A stretch of DNA of 64,000 bases, taken from the NCBI RefSeq assembly GCF_013761245.1, contig NZ_JACDUT010000008.1, positions 124,001-188,000 on the forward strand, written 5' to 3'. This document shows positions 18,902-28,531 of the stretch, piece after piece. A program made the translations under genes and the position numbers. Origin of the DNA: Thermaerobacillus caldiproteolyticus. Lineage in GTDB: Bacteria > Bacillota > Bacilli > Bacillales > Anoxybacillaceae. The notes below the pieces were generated by a model that was given only the letters and a program-made list of their open reading frames with translations, ran no database searches and was not told the origin of the DNA. Numbering within the stretch: the first letter of the stretch is position 1; every line of letters starts with the position of its first letter.

Positions 18902-19669
18902 TTATGACGCTTGTCCGTTTTTCGCCACTATCACTGATTTCAACTGCATGCGCAAAATCAGTGATTGAATGATCGAAAAACAACCGCCGACAACCCAGTA
19001 AAGCGATAAAGCTGATGGGACAGAGCTCGCGCCAATGAAAATCATCACAGGCATAATATATGACATCATCATCGTTTGCGGCGATTTTTCCGCAGTCATC
19101 GACGGTGAAATACGCAATGAAATAAACGTCGTTACGCTAGCAAGAATCGGCAAAATGAAATACGGGTCCGTATGACCGAGCTGTACCCATAAAAACGAAT
19201 GAAGCTTAATTTCTTGCGTACGCGAAATCGCATAATAAAGGGCCATAAAAATCGGCATTTGAATAAGCGCTGGCATACATCCGCTCATCGGATTAATTCC
19301 ATGCTTTTGGTATAAAAGCATCATTTCTTGTTGTAATTTTCTCTGTGTCTCTACATCGTTGCCTTTATACTTTTGTTGCAACTTTTGAATTTCTGGACGA
19401 AGCTTTTGCATCGCTACCGTTGTTTTAAACTGCTTTAACATGAGCGGCAATAAGCAAAAGCGAACGATTAACGTCAACGTAATAATCGCTAATCCATAAT
19501 TATTTCCAAAAAAGTGCCCCAATGTCAAAAGAAGCTTCGACATTGGATACACAAAATAATGATCCCATACTCCTTGGCTATGCTCCGTAATCGGCGCATT
19601 GCGGTTGCAACCACTCAACAATCCCACGATCCCTAGCAAAAAGAAAATCCATTTTTTCTTCATATGCAT
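18902..19669 (-). CDS. yidC: Membrane protein insertase YidC/OxaA, lipoprotein form
   Basis: A 255-residue insertase. It has a lipoprotein signal (FFLLGIVGLLSGC, lipidated Cys near residue 21), then five membrane segments. The hydrophilic-groove arginine lies in TLIVRFCLLPLMLKQ near residue 70, and MSGCMPALIQMPIFMALYYA follows. It inserts proteins into the membrane, alone or with Sec. Bacilli usually carry two copies (SpoIIIJ and YqjG); this one is not beside rpmH/rnpA and is probably the second copy. AAGGAGG lies 6 nt before ATG 19669. Confidence 0.92.
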   Translation of the reverse strand: MHMKKKWIFFLLGIVGLLSGCNRNAPITEHSQGVWDHYFVYPMSKLLLTLGHFFGNNYGLAIITLTLIVRFCLLPLMLKQFKTTVAMQKLRPEIQKLQQKYKGNDVETQRKLQQEMMLLYQKHGINPMSGCMPALIQMPIFMALYYAISRTQEIKLHSFLWVQLGHTDPYFILPILASVTTFISLRISPSMTAEKSPQTMMMSYIMPVMIFIGASSVPSALSLYWVVGGCFSIIQSLILRMQLKSVIVAKNGQAS

Positions 19670-19970
19670 CTACGGCCTCCTTGTTAGTTTCATTGATGAA
19701 TGAACAAACAAGGAGCCTACTTCCTTCTTCATCGGAAACGTGCGATCGTTCACGCGCTGGGATTTTCCGTTGTCGCGATGTAAAGAAGCGACGAGCCGGG
19801 AAAAACAAGCAGAAGCGGTATCCGCTATCAACCTCCTGCTCAAAGTAACCAAGCGCGACATCATATAAAAATGCTTTTGTTTGCCGGTGCTGAGTGATAT
19901 AGCACTTCATCGCGACAAACAAAGCACTGACAAGCGGCAAATACGTCAGTATGTCGACGGGCGTCTCCAT
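19578..19970 (-). CDS. Hypothetical protein upstream of and overlapping yidC
   Basis: ATG 19970 has GAGGTGGGG in front. The frame begins METPVDILTYLPLVSALFVAMKCYITQHR, with one likely membrane segment at residues 8-25, and continues 131 residues. The last 30 lie inside yidC in another frame. The first 60 or so residues look protein-like. The tail is Arg-rich and may follow a frameshift. The family is not recognised. It could be a damaged gene whose true stop lay before yidC. Confidence 0.35.
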   Translation of the reverse strand: METPVDILTYLPLVSALFVAMKCYITQHRQTKAFLYDVALGYFEQEVDSGYRFCLFFPARRFFTSRQRKIPARERSHVSDEEGSRLLVCSFINETNKEAVDAYEEKMDFLFARDRGIVEWLQPQCADYGA

Positions 19971-20059
19971 TGACCCCACCTCTTTTCTATCATCAAAAAT
20001 CTCTCGTACATAAACATAGCAGATTCTGCAAGGAAAGAAAAGAAGAATGTGCAGAATGA

Positions 20060-20569
20060 CTAGTGAACAAAGCCGCTAATCGATTGCAACCATTCCGTAA
20101 ATAATTCGTATTTCATGCCGACATAAATCAGCAACGAAAACGCTAGATAAAAAATCATCGTTTCCGAAAAACTTCCTGTCCGATATAATGGAATTTTATA
20201 CCGCTTCGTTTGAAACGGCCATAAAAGCGGTACCCCTTGAACAGAAAAAAAATCTTCCATAATATGAAACAAATACCCAAGCACAAAGCCAATGGAAAAT
20301 AAAGAAGACGACTCAAACGTAACAACAAGCGCTATCACTGCCCACACGAGAAGCGAATGCGTCATGCCACGGTGGCCAAACGCTTCCTTCACTTTGCCGG
20401 ACACTCCAAAGGAACGCCGGCCAACATATGAATTCGGTTCATCGATATCCGGAAGTAAACTTCCGATGACAATGCCTGCTGTATAGCTTGCTGTAAACGA
20501 AAGCGGCGTTTGTGACGCCACCGCCGCTCCCATTAGTAACGATGTGACAATATGACTATGGTAGCGCAA
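20060..20569 (-). CDS. YdjM-type membrane-bound metal-dependent hydrolase (DUF457 family)
   Basis: A 169-residue membrane protein. It shows the family pattern: RYHSHIVTSLLMGA at the start, GSLLPDIDEPNS near residue 37, FGHRGMTHSL near residue 65 and GYLFHIMEDFFSVQG near residue 100. These His/Asp residues form the presumed metal site. In E. coli, YdjM is LexA-regulated; that cannot be inferred here. The start is TTG 20569 with GTAGGTG upstream. Monocistronic. Confidence 0.83.
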   Translation of the reverse strand: MRYHSHIVTSLLMGAAVASQTPLSFTASYTAGIVIGSLLPDIDEPNSYVGRRSFGVSGKVKEAFGHRGMTHSLLVWAVIALVVTFESSSLFSIGFVLGYLFHIMEDFFSVQGVPLLWPFQTKRYKIPLYRTGSFSETMIFYLAFSLLIYVGMKYELFTEWLQSISGFVH

Positions 20570-20780
20570 TAACCATCACCTACGTGTTGAAAACTTTTCT
20601 TTTTAATTATAGCACACGCAAAAGAATATTTGTTCGTTTTTTCTTTAAAAGACTTTCGCTCTCTATGACACTTAGTGTCGTCTCCCGCGATGTATATGCA
20701 ACAAAGACATTCATCTCTTTTTGCCACTTTTGGTACGAATTTATGCCTCCAAAGGTTTCAAATTGATATAGTCAATGATA

Positions 20781-20819
20781 AAAAACACGACTTCCCGTTT
20801 CTCTAGAGAGCCGTGTTTA
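20781..20819 (-). terminator. Intrinsic terminator of the HemD-like gene
   Basis: On the minus strand AAACACG ... CGTGTTT encloses a 22-nt loop with partial inner pairing and is followed by a short T-run, 17 bp after the stop of the gene. Confidence 0.6.
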
Positions 20820-20836
20820 ACTTTTTACGTAAGATA

Positions 20837-21634
20837 TTATTTCCCCTTAAAATATCGCGACAATTCCACAATCATTGCCCCCATCCGTTCCAACTCAGGG
20901 GAGACGACGCGAGCTACTCCTTCCTCATGAAGCGCTTCTGCTGTTACTTTTCCCACCGCACATGCGACGACTCGTTCCGCAAACGCGCGGCGGAATTTGT
21001 CGATATCTTTTTGCTCCTTCACAAACGAGAATAAAAAGCGAACTTGCATCGCTGCTGTAAAACAAACAGCGTCAACTTTATGATCAATAATTTCTTCAGA
21101 CAACTGCTCAAGAACATCGGAATCCGGTGCCACGTGTCGATATGGGAGCAACTCCGTATACACCGCACCATTTTCGTAAAGAAACTGCTTCAACGTCGGT
21201 GCAGTGTCCCCATGCAATTGTACGACAACATTTTTCCCAGTAAAAGAAAACGGCTGAAGTGAACGAATCAGTCCCTTTGTCGTGCCATCATCACTTGCGG
21301 CAACAGGGGAAATTCCGATTTTCTTTAGCGCGGCAACTGTCTTATATCCCCGCACTGCTACATTCGCTTGACCAATCGTCTCCAGCCACTCCTCTTTCAC
21401 TCCCTCGCGTTCCGCCGACTCTATTAACGTCTCCACTCCAACACCCGTCGTGAAAATCATCCAATCTGGGCGCATCGCGATGACCGTACGGATTTCTTCT
21501 CCTAACTCATCTTCTTTCGAAAACACCGTTCCTTGTGCCGAACGAACAAGCGGGATGCCTCCTTGCTTTTCAATGAGGGCTTTCATTTCCTCTAATTTTC
21601 TTGAGGCGCATAGTACAATTCGTTTCCCTTCCAA
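20837..21634 (-). CDS. Uroporphyrinogen-III synthase family protein (stand-alone HemD-like)
   Basis: A 265-residue HemD-fold protein. It has two Rossmann-like halves: IVLCASRKLEEM... at the start and FTGKNVVVQLHGDTAP near residue 125. DWMIFTTGVGVETL near residue 57 and DAVCFTAAMQV near residue 190 follow the family pattern. HemD closes hydroxymethylbilane into uroporphyrinogen III. This copy stands alone, away from a hem operon. It may be a paralogue with an auxiliary role, possibly feeding the sirohaem/B12 branch. The start is TTG 21634 behind AAGGGGGAGG. Confidence 0.78.
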   Translation of the reverse strand: MEGKRIVLCASRKLEEMKALIEKQGGIPLVRSAQGTVFSKEDELGEEIRTVIAMRPDWMIFTTGVGVETLIESAEREGVKEEWLETIGQANVAVRGYKTVAALKKIGISPVAASDDGTTKGLIRSLQPFSFTGKNVVVQLHGDTAPTLKQFLYENGAVYTELLPYRHVAPDSDVLEQLSEEIIDHKVDAVCFTAAMQVRFLFSFVKEQKDIDKFRRAFAERVVACAVGKVTAEALHEEGVARVVSPELERMGAMIVELSRYFKGK

Positions 21635-21701
21635 TGCTTCTTCCTCCCCCTTACAGCTAGTGATTTCATTCTAAAATACAATCCTATCATTCGGCAATAA
21701 G

Positions 21702-21741
21702 AAAAAGGAACGGTCTCTCCTTCGTCGGTAGAGTCCGCTCC
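21702..21741 (-). terminator. Intrinsic terminator downstream of the 81-residue gene
   Basis: On the minus strand GGAGCGGACTCT-N11-AGAGACCGTTCC forms a 12-bp stem with one mismatch and one wobble, followed by TTTTTC. It lies 10 bp after the stop at 21751. Confidence 0.7.
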
Positions 21742-21750
21742 CTTCCCAAT

Positions 21751-21996
21751 CTAATGTGTATGTACGAATTTCTCATCTCTTATATCAAAAGAACCGTAAA
21801 TACGCGTTGGCCGAATCGAAATAATGTCATCTAAGCAAATGTTGGTCAATCTCATCTTTCGGTTATAGACAAACAGCTTTCGCGTATCTTTATATAACTT
21901 GACAGGTAAAAATGTCGCTTCTCCTTGATGTGTCTTAATTTTCACCGGTTGTTTTTGTTGAATCCACGTCATTAATTGCTTATATGTCTCCCTCAT
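21751..21996 (-). CDS. Small conserved-looking hypothetical protein
   Basis: An 81-residue basic protein (pattern KTHQGEATFLPVKLY, then LTNICLDDIISIRPTRIYG). It is predicted to be soluble and beta-rich, and it loosely resembles YolD-like small proteins of Bacillaceae. GAGGG lies near ATG 21996, and a clean terminator follows, so it is likely expressed as a single gene. No function can be given. Confidence 0.55.
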   Translation of the reverse strand: MRETYKQLMTWIQQKQPVKIKTHQGEATFLPVKLYKDTRKLFVYNRKMRLTNICLDDIISIRPTRIYGSFDIRDEKFVHTH

Positions 21997-22532
21997 TATA
22001 TGACAATCCCCCTTCTACATGACGTTACATTAAAAATTATAAAAATAAAACAGGGGAAGAATAAACGAAAAAAAATCAACAAATTCCTAACGAAATCGCG
22101 CATTTGTCGTTTATTGAATAAAGTTGAGCACGAGGAACTTTTCTCGTGCTTGATATCGTATTATCGATATAACAACACGCATGCAGCTGTTCGGTCAGCA
22201 CCTCACCAACACTGCGAAATTTCAATCCATATCTTATTATTAGAACGCTACAGACCTTCACCAGCGATTGCTTTCGTAAGACTTGCTATCGTCAAACAGC
22301 GGTACGTTGTTGTTAAAAACTAACTATGCTTTCTAATTTTAAATAGTTTTTATTGATGAGATAAAAGCAGGATAGCAAACCTATCCTGTTTGTGTTGAAA
22401 AATAAAGATTTATGTCAAAAAAACTCTAATGATTCACTCTTAACATCCGACATGTTTTTTGTTTACAATGTAATATATTAATCAATCATTGTTAAAACTT
22501 TTTTATTGCACCAAACGAAAGAAGGTGTGTAT
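21997..22532. other. Intergenic region with two hairpins and no recognisable gene
   Basis: GCACGAG-N8-CTCGTGC (22127-22148) and CAGGATAG-CAAAC-CTATCCTG followed by TTTGTG (22378-22403) are clear stems. A plus-strand frame ending at 22323 (SPAIAFVRLAIVKQRYVVVKN) looks slightly protein-like but has no ribosome site. The second hairpin could end a transcript on either strand. Confidence 0.4.
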
Positions 22533-23831
22533 ATGGTTAATATTCTCAAAGACTTCCTGCTCAATTTATTTTTTATTCTTATTCCGATTTTCGTCGTTCC
22601 GTTATGGATTGAAGAGAAAAATGTCCCGGAAACAATCAAACAACATGTTTTATCTTTTTGTTCTGCTTTCGTCATTATCCTATGCATGATATTTCCTATC
22701 AGAATGGACACACACTATGTTTACGATTTACGTCAAATTCCACTCTGGTTAGGAAGTTTGTATAAAGGACCTGCTGCTAGCGTACTCCTCTGTTTCATCA
22801 CAATTGGTTACCACTTCTTTTTCGGAGGGCGTGGTTTTACGATTACGGCCATTACATCGATTTTTATTACGCTCACTAGCATGATGTTATCAAAAAAGTT
22901 TTTGTCGCTATCCTCTAAATATCGTATTTTTCTAGCATGTTCCTTATCGGTTTTTTCGGGGGCGTTATCCGTCGCTTTAGGTCATCTGCTTTATGGGGTC
23001 CCGCCTACCTCTTTTTCTCTTTCACTCGTTTATTTACCGATTCAATCCATTTGCATGTTACTTACGTGCTATTTAAAAGAAATGTTATATAAAAATATTG
23101 CATTACGAAAACGGATTATTCGCGCAGAAAAAATGGAAGCCGTTAGTCATTTAGCAGCCTCGATTTCCCATGAAGTTCGAAATCCTCTTACTGCGGCGCG
23201 CGGATTTATGCAGCTTCTTGAGCAAGGGCAGCTATCAGCGGAAAAGCGGAAACAATACGTGCAAATTGCGATCGAAGAGCTTGACCGGGCTGAAGCGATT
23301 ATCACTGATTATTTGACATTTGCGAAACCAGCTCCAGAATCTGTCGAAAAATTAAATGTAAAAACAGAAATTGAGCGCGTCATCGACCTTTTACGCCCGT
23401 TTGCTAACATGAATAGCGTCGAGTTTCAAACCTTGCTAGCTCCCTTCAACGTAAAAGGGGAGCGCGAAAAATTCCAACAATGTTTAATCAATATTATAAA
23501 AAACGCTATTGAAGCCATGCCAAATGGTGGCACATTGCAAATTTATGTTTCTATCGAAAATGGACGAGTGCTCATCCGCGTCTCCGATACGGGCATTGGC
23601 ATGACCAAAGAGCAAATGGAACGGCTGGGAGAACCTTATTTTACAACAAAAGGAATTAAAGGAACGGGGCTTGGGATGATGGTAGTTTATCGTATTATTG
23701 AATCAATGAATGGAACCATTCACATTACGAGCGAGGTCAACAAGGGAACCGAAGTGTCCATCTATCTTCCGCTTGCACAATCTTGGAAAAATACAATCGC
23801 TAACGAACAAGAAAAAGTGTTTGCGACATAA
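22533..23831 (+). CDS. KinB-type sensor histidine kinase
   Basis: A 432-residue kinase. About six membrane segments fill residues 1-185, of the 5TMR-LYT kind seen in KinB. The dimerisation/phosphoacceptor helix follows (HLAASISHEVRNPLTAARGFMQL, His near residue 220), then the ATPase domain with N-box INIIKNAIEAMP, G1 DTGIGM, F-box YFTTK and G2 GTGLGMMVVYRI. No response regulator is adjacent, as expected for kinases feeding the Spo0 phosphorelay. Assignment to sporulation is inference. ATG 22533 follows GAAGGTG. Confidence 0.88.
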   Translation: MVNILKDFLLNLFFILIPIFVVPLWIEEKNVPETIKQHVLSFCSAFVIILCMIFPIRMDTHYVYDLRQIPLWLGSLYKGPAASVLLCFITIGYHFFFGGRGFTITAITSIFITLTSMMLSKKFLSLSSKYRIFLACSLSVFSGALSVALGHLLYGVPPTSFSLSLVYLPIQSICMLLTCYLKEMLYKNIALRKRIIRAEKMEAVSHLAASISHEVRNPLTAARGFMQLLEQGQLSAEKRKQYVQIAIEELDRAEAIITDYLTFAKPAPESVEKLNVKTEIERVIDLLRPFANMNSVEFQTLLAPFNVKGEREKFQQCLINIIKNAIEAMPNGGTLQIYVSIENGRVLIRVSDTGIGMTKEQMERLGEPYFTTKGIKGTGLGMMVVYRIIESMNGTIHITSEVNKGTEVSIYLPLAQSWKNTIANEQEKVFAT

Positions 23832-23914
23832 CAAAAAATGAAATACAGGAAAACTTCCGTTTTATTTATGTTATGCTGTTGTTCGAATTGAATACATATT
23901 GATCTAAAAAAATC

Positions 23915-23952
23915 CGGCTGTTTGAACCTGTTTCGTTTCGAACAGCCGCTTT
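23915..23952 (+). terminator. Terminator hairpin downstream of the histidine kinase
   Basis: CGGCTGTTTGAA-N10-TTCGAACAGCCG (12-bp stem, one wobble) is followed by CTTTTGT, 84 bp after the kinase stop. It may also limit read-through from the remnant on the other strand. Confidence 0.65.
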
Positions 23953-23965
23953 TGTCCATATACCA

Positions 23966-24124
23966 TCCTTGTTTCTTGAATTGCTGGGCATATGCGGTCC
24001 CTGACGCCTCATCTACATCAGCGAGTACCACCTTCGTTCCTTCACGGGCAAATAGAGCTGCTGTTTCTAATGCTGTTCCATTGTCCTCTTCACAGTAGTG
24101 ATGTCGACATTTGCCTGACCGCAT
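23966..24124 (-). pseudogene. Remnant of a short-chain dehydrogenase/reductase
   Basis: The minus-strand frame from ATG 24124 (with AGGGGAGAT upstream still intact) contains NGTALETAALFAREGTKVVL and DVDEASGTAYAQQFKKQG. This is the cofactor-binding N-terminus of an SDR. The preceding TGxxxGIG segment is scrambled by frameshifts and everything after about residue 55 is missing. The ribosome site has outlived the gene. Confidence 0.75.
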
Positions 24125-24326
24125 TGCTTATCTCCCCTGTTCAAGGGACTATTCCCTTGATTGCCTTACTTTTTTGCGAAATAACATTATGATTGTTTAT
24201 TTCTCCAATTTTTTAATATTTCTTATTTTGGGCTTTAATTGAACATCATCTTTTTTGCTTCTCCTGCGCCATTATATTAAAATGAAAAACAACGAATACA
24301 TCAAAAAAAGGAGAAGAAAAACTTCG

Positions 24327-25073
24327 ATGATTAACTTAAAAACAGAAAGAGAAATTCAGCTAATGCATGAAGCGGGAAAATTGTTAGCTGCTTGCCATCA
24401 AGAAGTCGCAAAGCTCATTCATCCGGGAATCACGACGCTTGAGATTGACCGTTTCGTGGAAGAATTTCTGGCTCAACACGGCGCTGTCCCTGAACAAAAG
24501 GGATACAGAGGCTATCCGTATGCGACATGTGCTTCGATTAATGATGAAATATGCCACGGCTTTCCACGTAACGAACCTCTAAAAAATGGCGATATTGTTA
24601 CTATTGATTTTGTAGTCAATTTACATGGAGCTCTTGCCGATTCGGCATGGACGTATCCAGTTGGCGAAATCAGCGAAGAAGTCAAAACGTTGCTTCATAT
24701 CACAAAAGAATCCTTATATAAGGGCATTGAACAAGCCGTCGTCGGCAACCGAATTGGCGATATTGGCTATGCGATTCAGACATATGTGGAAACAAACGGT
24801 TTTTCTGTTGTTCGCGATTTTACTGGTCACGGGATCGGTCCAACCATTCATGAGGAACCCTTTATCCCTCATTTCGGGGAAAAAGGAAAAGGAATGCGGC
24901 TAAAAGAAGGCATGGTCATTACGATCGAACCAATGGTTAACATTGGAGATTGGCAAAGCAAAATGGACGACAACGGCTGGACGGCAAGAACCGTCGACGG
25001 CTCCTATTCTGCCCAATATGAGCATACGATTGCGATTACGAAAAATGGACCATTAATTTTAACAACACTTTGA
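24327..25073 (+). CDS. map: Type I methionine aminopeptidase
   Basis: A 248-residue Map. Metal ligands lie in IVTIDFVVNLHGALADSAWT (two Asp), DFTGHGIGPTIHEEP (His), VITIEPMV (Glu) and YSAQYEHTIAIT (Glu). It removes initiator Met from nascent proteins. It stands alone, away from secY-adk-map, so it is probably a second copy like YflG of B. subtilis. The ATG at 24327 was chosen from the family start MINLKTEREIQLMHEAGKLLA. AAAGGAG is 13 nt away, which is long. An upstream start adds a Lys/Arg-rich stretch. Confidence 0.93.
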   Translation: MINLKTEREIQLMHEAGKLLAACHQEVAKLIHPGITTLEIDRFVEEFLAQHGAVPEQKGYRGYPYATCASINDEICHGFPRNEPLKNGDIVTIDFVVNLHGALADSAWTYPVGEISEEVKTLLHITKESLYKGIEQAVVGNRIGDIGYAIQTYVETNGFSVVRDFTGHGIGPTIHEEPFIPHFGEKGKGMRLKEGMVITIEPMVNIGDWQSKMDDNGWTARTVDGSYSAQYEHTIAITKNGPLILTTL

Positions 25074-25095
25074 TAGTTGAAGATCATAATGATAC

Positions 25096-25126
25096 AGGGC
25101 TAACCGAAAGAGAAAAGGTTAGCCCT
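25096..25126. terminator. Hairpin downstream of map
   Basis: AGGGCTAACC-N11-GGTTAGCCCT is a perfect 10-bp stem between converging units. The flanking U-tract is weak, and the last two bases of the stem overlap the stop of a possible small gene on the minus strand. Confidence 0.6.
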
Positions 25127-25232
25127 AATCATTAGACTGCTGTTTATTTTCTCGCTGTTGTTCTAATATAAGTTTACATAATATAATTCCTGTCATCAAA
25201 ACCATCGGTAGAAACAACGTTTCCTCATTCAT
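25125..25232 (-). CDS. Possible 35-residue membrane micropeptide downstream of the chemotaxis receptor
   Basis: ATG 25232, with AGGTGG a few bases upstream, opens MNEETLFLPMVLMTGIILC followed by a charged Gln/Asn-rich tail. This gives one membrane-length hydrophobic stretch (about residues 6-24). The gene begins 12 bp after the stop of the methyl-accepting protein on the same strand. Nothing is known of its role. It could be a chance frame, though the ribosome site and amphipathic layout favour a real product. Confidence 0.4.
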   Translation of the reverse strand: MNEETLFLPMVLMTGIILCKLILEQQRENKQQSND

Positions 25233-25243
25233 TTCCACCTATC

Positions 25244-26995
25244 TTATAGTCGAAAACTTTCTACCGCTTTTTCCAACTTTTCCGTCACTCTTCCTACTTG
25301 CTGTGTGGATACTTCGATTTCTTCCATTGCTTTCATTTGTTTTTCGACGGCTTCCATGGCTTTTTGAATAGTTTGTGCCGTTTCTTTTGTTGAAGCGGCC
25401 GATTGCTCTACAGAAGCGGCAATTTCTTCAGAACCTGCCGACATTTCTTCCGTTACCGCTGATACTTCTTGAATCTCACCATTCGTTCGCTGCATGGCTT
25501 CTAAAATGGATCGGAACGTTACCCCCGCTTCATGTACAGATTTTGTTCCTTTTTCCATTTCATTCATGCCTCGTTGCATTTCGCTAACAGCTTCTTGAGC
25601 CGTTTGTTGGAACTGTTGAACCATTTGAGCGATCGTTTCGGTAGAACGCTTTGATTGCTCCGCTAGTTTTCGTACTTCATTGGCAACGACAGCAAATCCT
25701 TTTCCATGCTCTCCTGCACGCGCTGCTTCGATATTGGCATTCAAGGCTAGCAAGTTCGTTTGTTCGGCAATGGCAGTAATTACATCGAGAATTTTGCCGA
25801 CTTTGACTACACGCTCGCCTAATTCAGCCATTTTACGGGATGTTTGTCGAACTGCATCGCTCATATGTTCCATTTGCTGCACAGCTCTTTCGATTTGCTC
25901 GTTACCTTGTTCCACTTGTTTCATGACATCATTCGAAAATTCAGCAACTATAGCAGAAGACTCCGCGATTTTTTGAACACCAATCGTCATTTCCTCAATC
26001 GCTGTAGCAGATTCATCCATGCTCACTTTTTGATGCTCAGCATGAGTAGACACGATGTGCATCGCTGCCATGATATCTTCATGACAACGTCGAACGTCCC
26101 CTATATTTTCGCTCAGCTTTTCGAATGATTGAACGGTTTCGTGCATGCTACGCGTAATGTCCTGTAACATTTCATCCATGCGACGAACCATTCGCTGAAA
26201 TGAATGAAATAAACGAGCAATTTCATCTTGTCCTTTTACATTCACTTGATTAAGAGCATACTCAGCATGTTGAAGATCGCCTGACGCAATGTTTTCGGCT
26301 ACCTTATCTAACAAGGCAAGCGGTTTTAGCCGTTTGCGAATCATCAAAAAGGAAAGGCTGCTCACCATCACAATTCCTATCACAAAAATGACGATAAATA
26401 TTGGCAGTTGCCCCTTCAGAACTTTACTTTGAATGACACCGACTTTTTTTGCAGAAATATCGACTCCTAATATACCGATGACTTTTCCATTATAGATAAT
26501 CGGAGCGAACGCAGATAAGTAGTCCCCGTACTTTGGATCGTGAACGATGTTCGTACTGCTTGATCCCCCTTTTAAAACAGGTACAATATCGTCATACTTC
26601 ACAGTGCTTGCCGGTTCGCCAATCTTAGAAGCGACCTTAGAGTCTTTTGGCTGTCCGTCGATTAAAAGAGACAATTTCTTCGTTTCTTCATCTGCCTCTA
26701 ACGTATACACATACAGCGCACCTGCTTTTTCGCGCAAATCATTTAATTCCTCACGTAATGACCAGTATGTATCATTTTCTTTTTTTTTCTGTAAAAACGC
26801 ATAATAATCATCTGCGTTGAAATGTGAAACAAGATTTTGGGCTGTTTCAATGCCATATGAAGAAATAGTCTGTTCTACGGTTCGCTTCGTCATTTGAAAA
26901 AATAAGCCGATGTTAAAAATGAATAAAATTAGCATAAGACCAGCAATTAAAAAAAATAATTTGAATGCTAAATGTTTTTGTATCTTTTCCTTCAT
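25244..26995 (-). CDS. Methyl-accepting chemotaxis protein with dCache/sCache-type sensor
   Basis: A 583-residue receptor. The first membrane segment is at residues 12-34 and a Cache-like extracellular domain follows to about residue 195 ([32 protein letters not shown]). The second segment is at about 198-218, then a HAMP domain and a long signalling coiled coil. The hairpin tip contains [20 protein letters not shown] and [15 protein letters not shown]. It should signal to CheA/CheW. The ligand is unknown. ATG 26995 has GAGGAGG 7 nt upstream. Confidence 0.92.
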   Translation of the reverse strand: MKEKIQKHLAFKLFFLIAGLMLILFIFNIGLFFQMTKRTVEQTISSYGIETAQNLVSHFNADDYYAFLQKKKENDTYWSLREELNDLREKAGALYVYTLEADEETKKLSLLIDGQPKDSKVASKIGEPASTVKYDDIVPVLKGGSSSTNIVHDPKYGDYLSAFAPIIYNGKVIGILGVDISAKKVGVIQSKVLKGQLPIFIVIFVIGIVMVSSLSFLMIRKRLKPLALLDKVAENIASGDLQHAEYALNQVNVKGQDEIARLFHSFQRMVRRMDEMLQDITRSMHETVQSFEKLSENIGDVRRCHEDIMAAMHIVSTHAEHQKVSMDESATAIEEMTIGVQKIAESSAIVAEFSNDVMKQVEQGNEQIERAVQQMEHMSDAVRQTSRKMAELGERVVKVGKILDVITAIAEQTNLLALNANIEAARAGEHGKGFAVVANEVRKLAEQSKRSTETIAQMVQQFQQTAQEAVSEMQRGMNEMEKGTKSVHEAGVTFRSILEAMQRTNGEIQEVSAVTEEMSAGSEEIAASVEQSAASTKETAQTIQKAMEAVEKQMKAMEEIEVSTQQVGRVTEKLEKAVESFRL

Positions 26996-27060
26996 ATATA
27001 AACCTCCTCACACAAAAATAATATATCTTTTTTGAGTATCAGCAACAATTTTTTTTCAAA

Positions 27061-27090
27061 GAAAAAAGCTGACTGATGATGTCAGCTTTT
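27061..27090 (-). terminator. Intrinsic terminator of yjbQ
   Basis: On the minus strand AAAAGCTGAC-N7-GTCAGCTTTT forms a 10-bp stem running into TTTTTTC at the stop of the gene. Confidence 0.85.
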
Positions 27091-27490
27091 ATCCGTTCCA
27101 CACTTTAACAAAGAATGTTCGCTGGCGCGGACCGTCGTATTCGCAAAAGTAAACTCCCTGCCATGTTCCCAACAAAAGCTCGCCATTTGTAATAATGACG
27201 TGTTGTGAAGCGCCGACCGTACTTGCTTTCATGTGCGCCGCCGTATTTCCTTCCGCATGCCGGTCAAGCGGGTGTTCCCACGGATACGTTTCATCGAAGC
27301 GTCGCATCATATCCCGCTTCACATCCGGATCAGCGTTCTCGTTAATTGTAATACCTGCCGTTGTATGTGGACAATACACAATGGCAATTCCTTCTGATAC
27401 ACCCGCTTCACGGACTACCTGTTGGACGAAATGAGTAATGTCGATCATTTCATCTCGCTTTGTTGTTCGAATCGTAAATGATTGTAACAT
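27089..27490 (-). CDS. yjbQ: YjbQ / UPF0047 family protein
   Basis: A 133-residue protein with the conserved [20 protein letters not shown] segment, then [23 protein letters not shown] and [15 protein letters not shown]. The histidines form the family's metal-like site. Members are called secondary thiamine-phosphate synthases because some show weak ThiE-like activity; the true role is unsettled. GGGTGAGG precedes ATG 27490. It is monocistronic with a strong terminator. Confidence 0.9.
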   Translation of the reverse strand: MLQSFTIRTTKRDEMIDITHFVQQVVREAGVSEGIAIVYCPHTTAGITINENADPDVKRDMMRRFDETYPWEHPLDRHAEGNTAAHMKASTVGASQHVIITNGELLLGTWQGVYFCEYDGPRQRTFFVKVWNG

Positions 27491-27584
27491 CTCGCTTCCT
27501 CACCCTGTATCAATGATTTGTCAAGAAAAAACCGTTTTTGCTACTCTTAAATTATAATCCAAGCGAAAAAAAGGATGAAGTGCA

Positions 27585-28517
27585 ATGAGACAAAAACGGT
27601 ATGAAAATTTGGACAGCGTCTCGACGAAAAAAACGTTTGCCGATTTTCGTCGATGGCAAAAAGAACGAAAAAACAAGAAAAAAGATCTTTCTTATCAAGT
27701 ACCTCACGCCGGTACGCAAGAGTACATACAGCTTCATACTAATCGTTCACGCACGCTACTGGCATGGGTTGGACATTCAACATTCGTTATTCAGCTAAAC
27801 GGCATAACGATCGTCACTGATCCCGTTTGGGCGATGCGAATGGGAACAGCAAAGCGACTAACCGCGCCGGGAATTGCGATAGATGATATGCCAAGTATAG
27901 ATGTAGTGCTGATTTCTCATGGACATTACGATCATTTGCATTTCCCAAGCATCCGGAAGCTTAAAGGAAACCCTCATATTTTCGTTCCGGTCGGGCTTGG
28001 CCGCTTGTTTTTACGGAAAGGATATGAACACGTCACCGAATACTCTTGGTGGGAAGAAATGAAGTATCGCTCTGTGACGTTCACCTTTGTTCCGGCGCAA
28101 CATTGGACAAGACGCACGTTATTCGATACGAATACATCCCATTGGGGAGGATGGGTCATTCAAGCGGACGATAAACCAACATTTTATTTTGCTGGTGACA
28201 GCGGTTATTTCCGCGGTTTTCGCGAGATTGGCGAACGCTTTTCCATCGACTATGCACTCCTGCCCATCGGTGCTTATGAACCAGAGTGGTTCATGGGACC
28301 GCAGCACGTCACTCCCGAAGAAGCGGTACAAGCGTTTCTTGACTGTCAGGCGAAAACATTTATCCCTATGCATTACGGAGCATTTCGTCTCGCTGACGAT
28401 ACGCCAAAAGAAGCACTCGACCGTTTGCTTAATGAATGGAAACGACGCCAACTCGAAATGGAACGTCTAAAATGTGTAAAGCTTGGCGAAGTGCTTGATT
28501 GCGACTTTCGTGATTAG
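27585..28517 (+). CDS. Metallo-beta-lactamase-fold hydrolase, NAPE-PLD-like
   Basis: A 310-residue protein. Metal residues lie in LISHGHYDHLHFPS (HxHxDH, near residue 115), VPAQHWTRRT, YFAGDSGYFRG and IPMHYGAFRL. LLAWVGHSTFVIQLNG precedes the fold, as in the NAPE-PLD/UlaG-like branch. These enzymes hydrolyse phosphodiester or lactone bonds; the substrate is unknown. No signal peptide is evident. AAGGATG lies before ATG 27585 and a strong terminator follows. Confidence 0.87.
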   Translation: MRQKRYENLDSVSTKKTFADFRRWQKERKNKKKDLSYQVPHAGTQEYIQLHTNRSRTLLAWVGHSTFVIQLNGITIVTDPVWAMRMGTAKRLTAPGIAIDDMPSIDVVLISHGHYDHLHFPSIRKLKGNPHIFVPVGLGRLFLRKGYEHVTEYSWWEEMKYRSVTFTFVPAQHWTRRTLFDTNTSHWGGWVIQADDKPTFYFAGDSGYFRGFREIGERFSIDYALLPIGAYEPEWFMGPQHVTPEEAVQAFLDCQAKTFIPMHYGAFRLADDTPKEALDRLLNEWKRRQLEMERLKCVKLGEVLDCDFRD

Positions 28518-28531
28518 ACATATTTCCATTG

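Noticed and set aside
21976-22323. 115-residue plus-strand frame
   Set aside because: Begins antisense inside the 81-residue gene, has no ribosome site and crosses a stable hairpin. Only its last 30 residues look protein-like.
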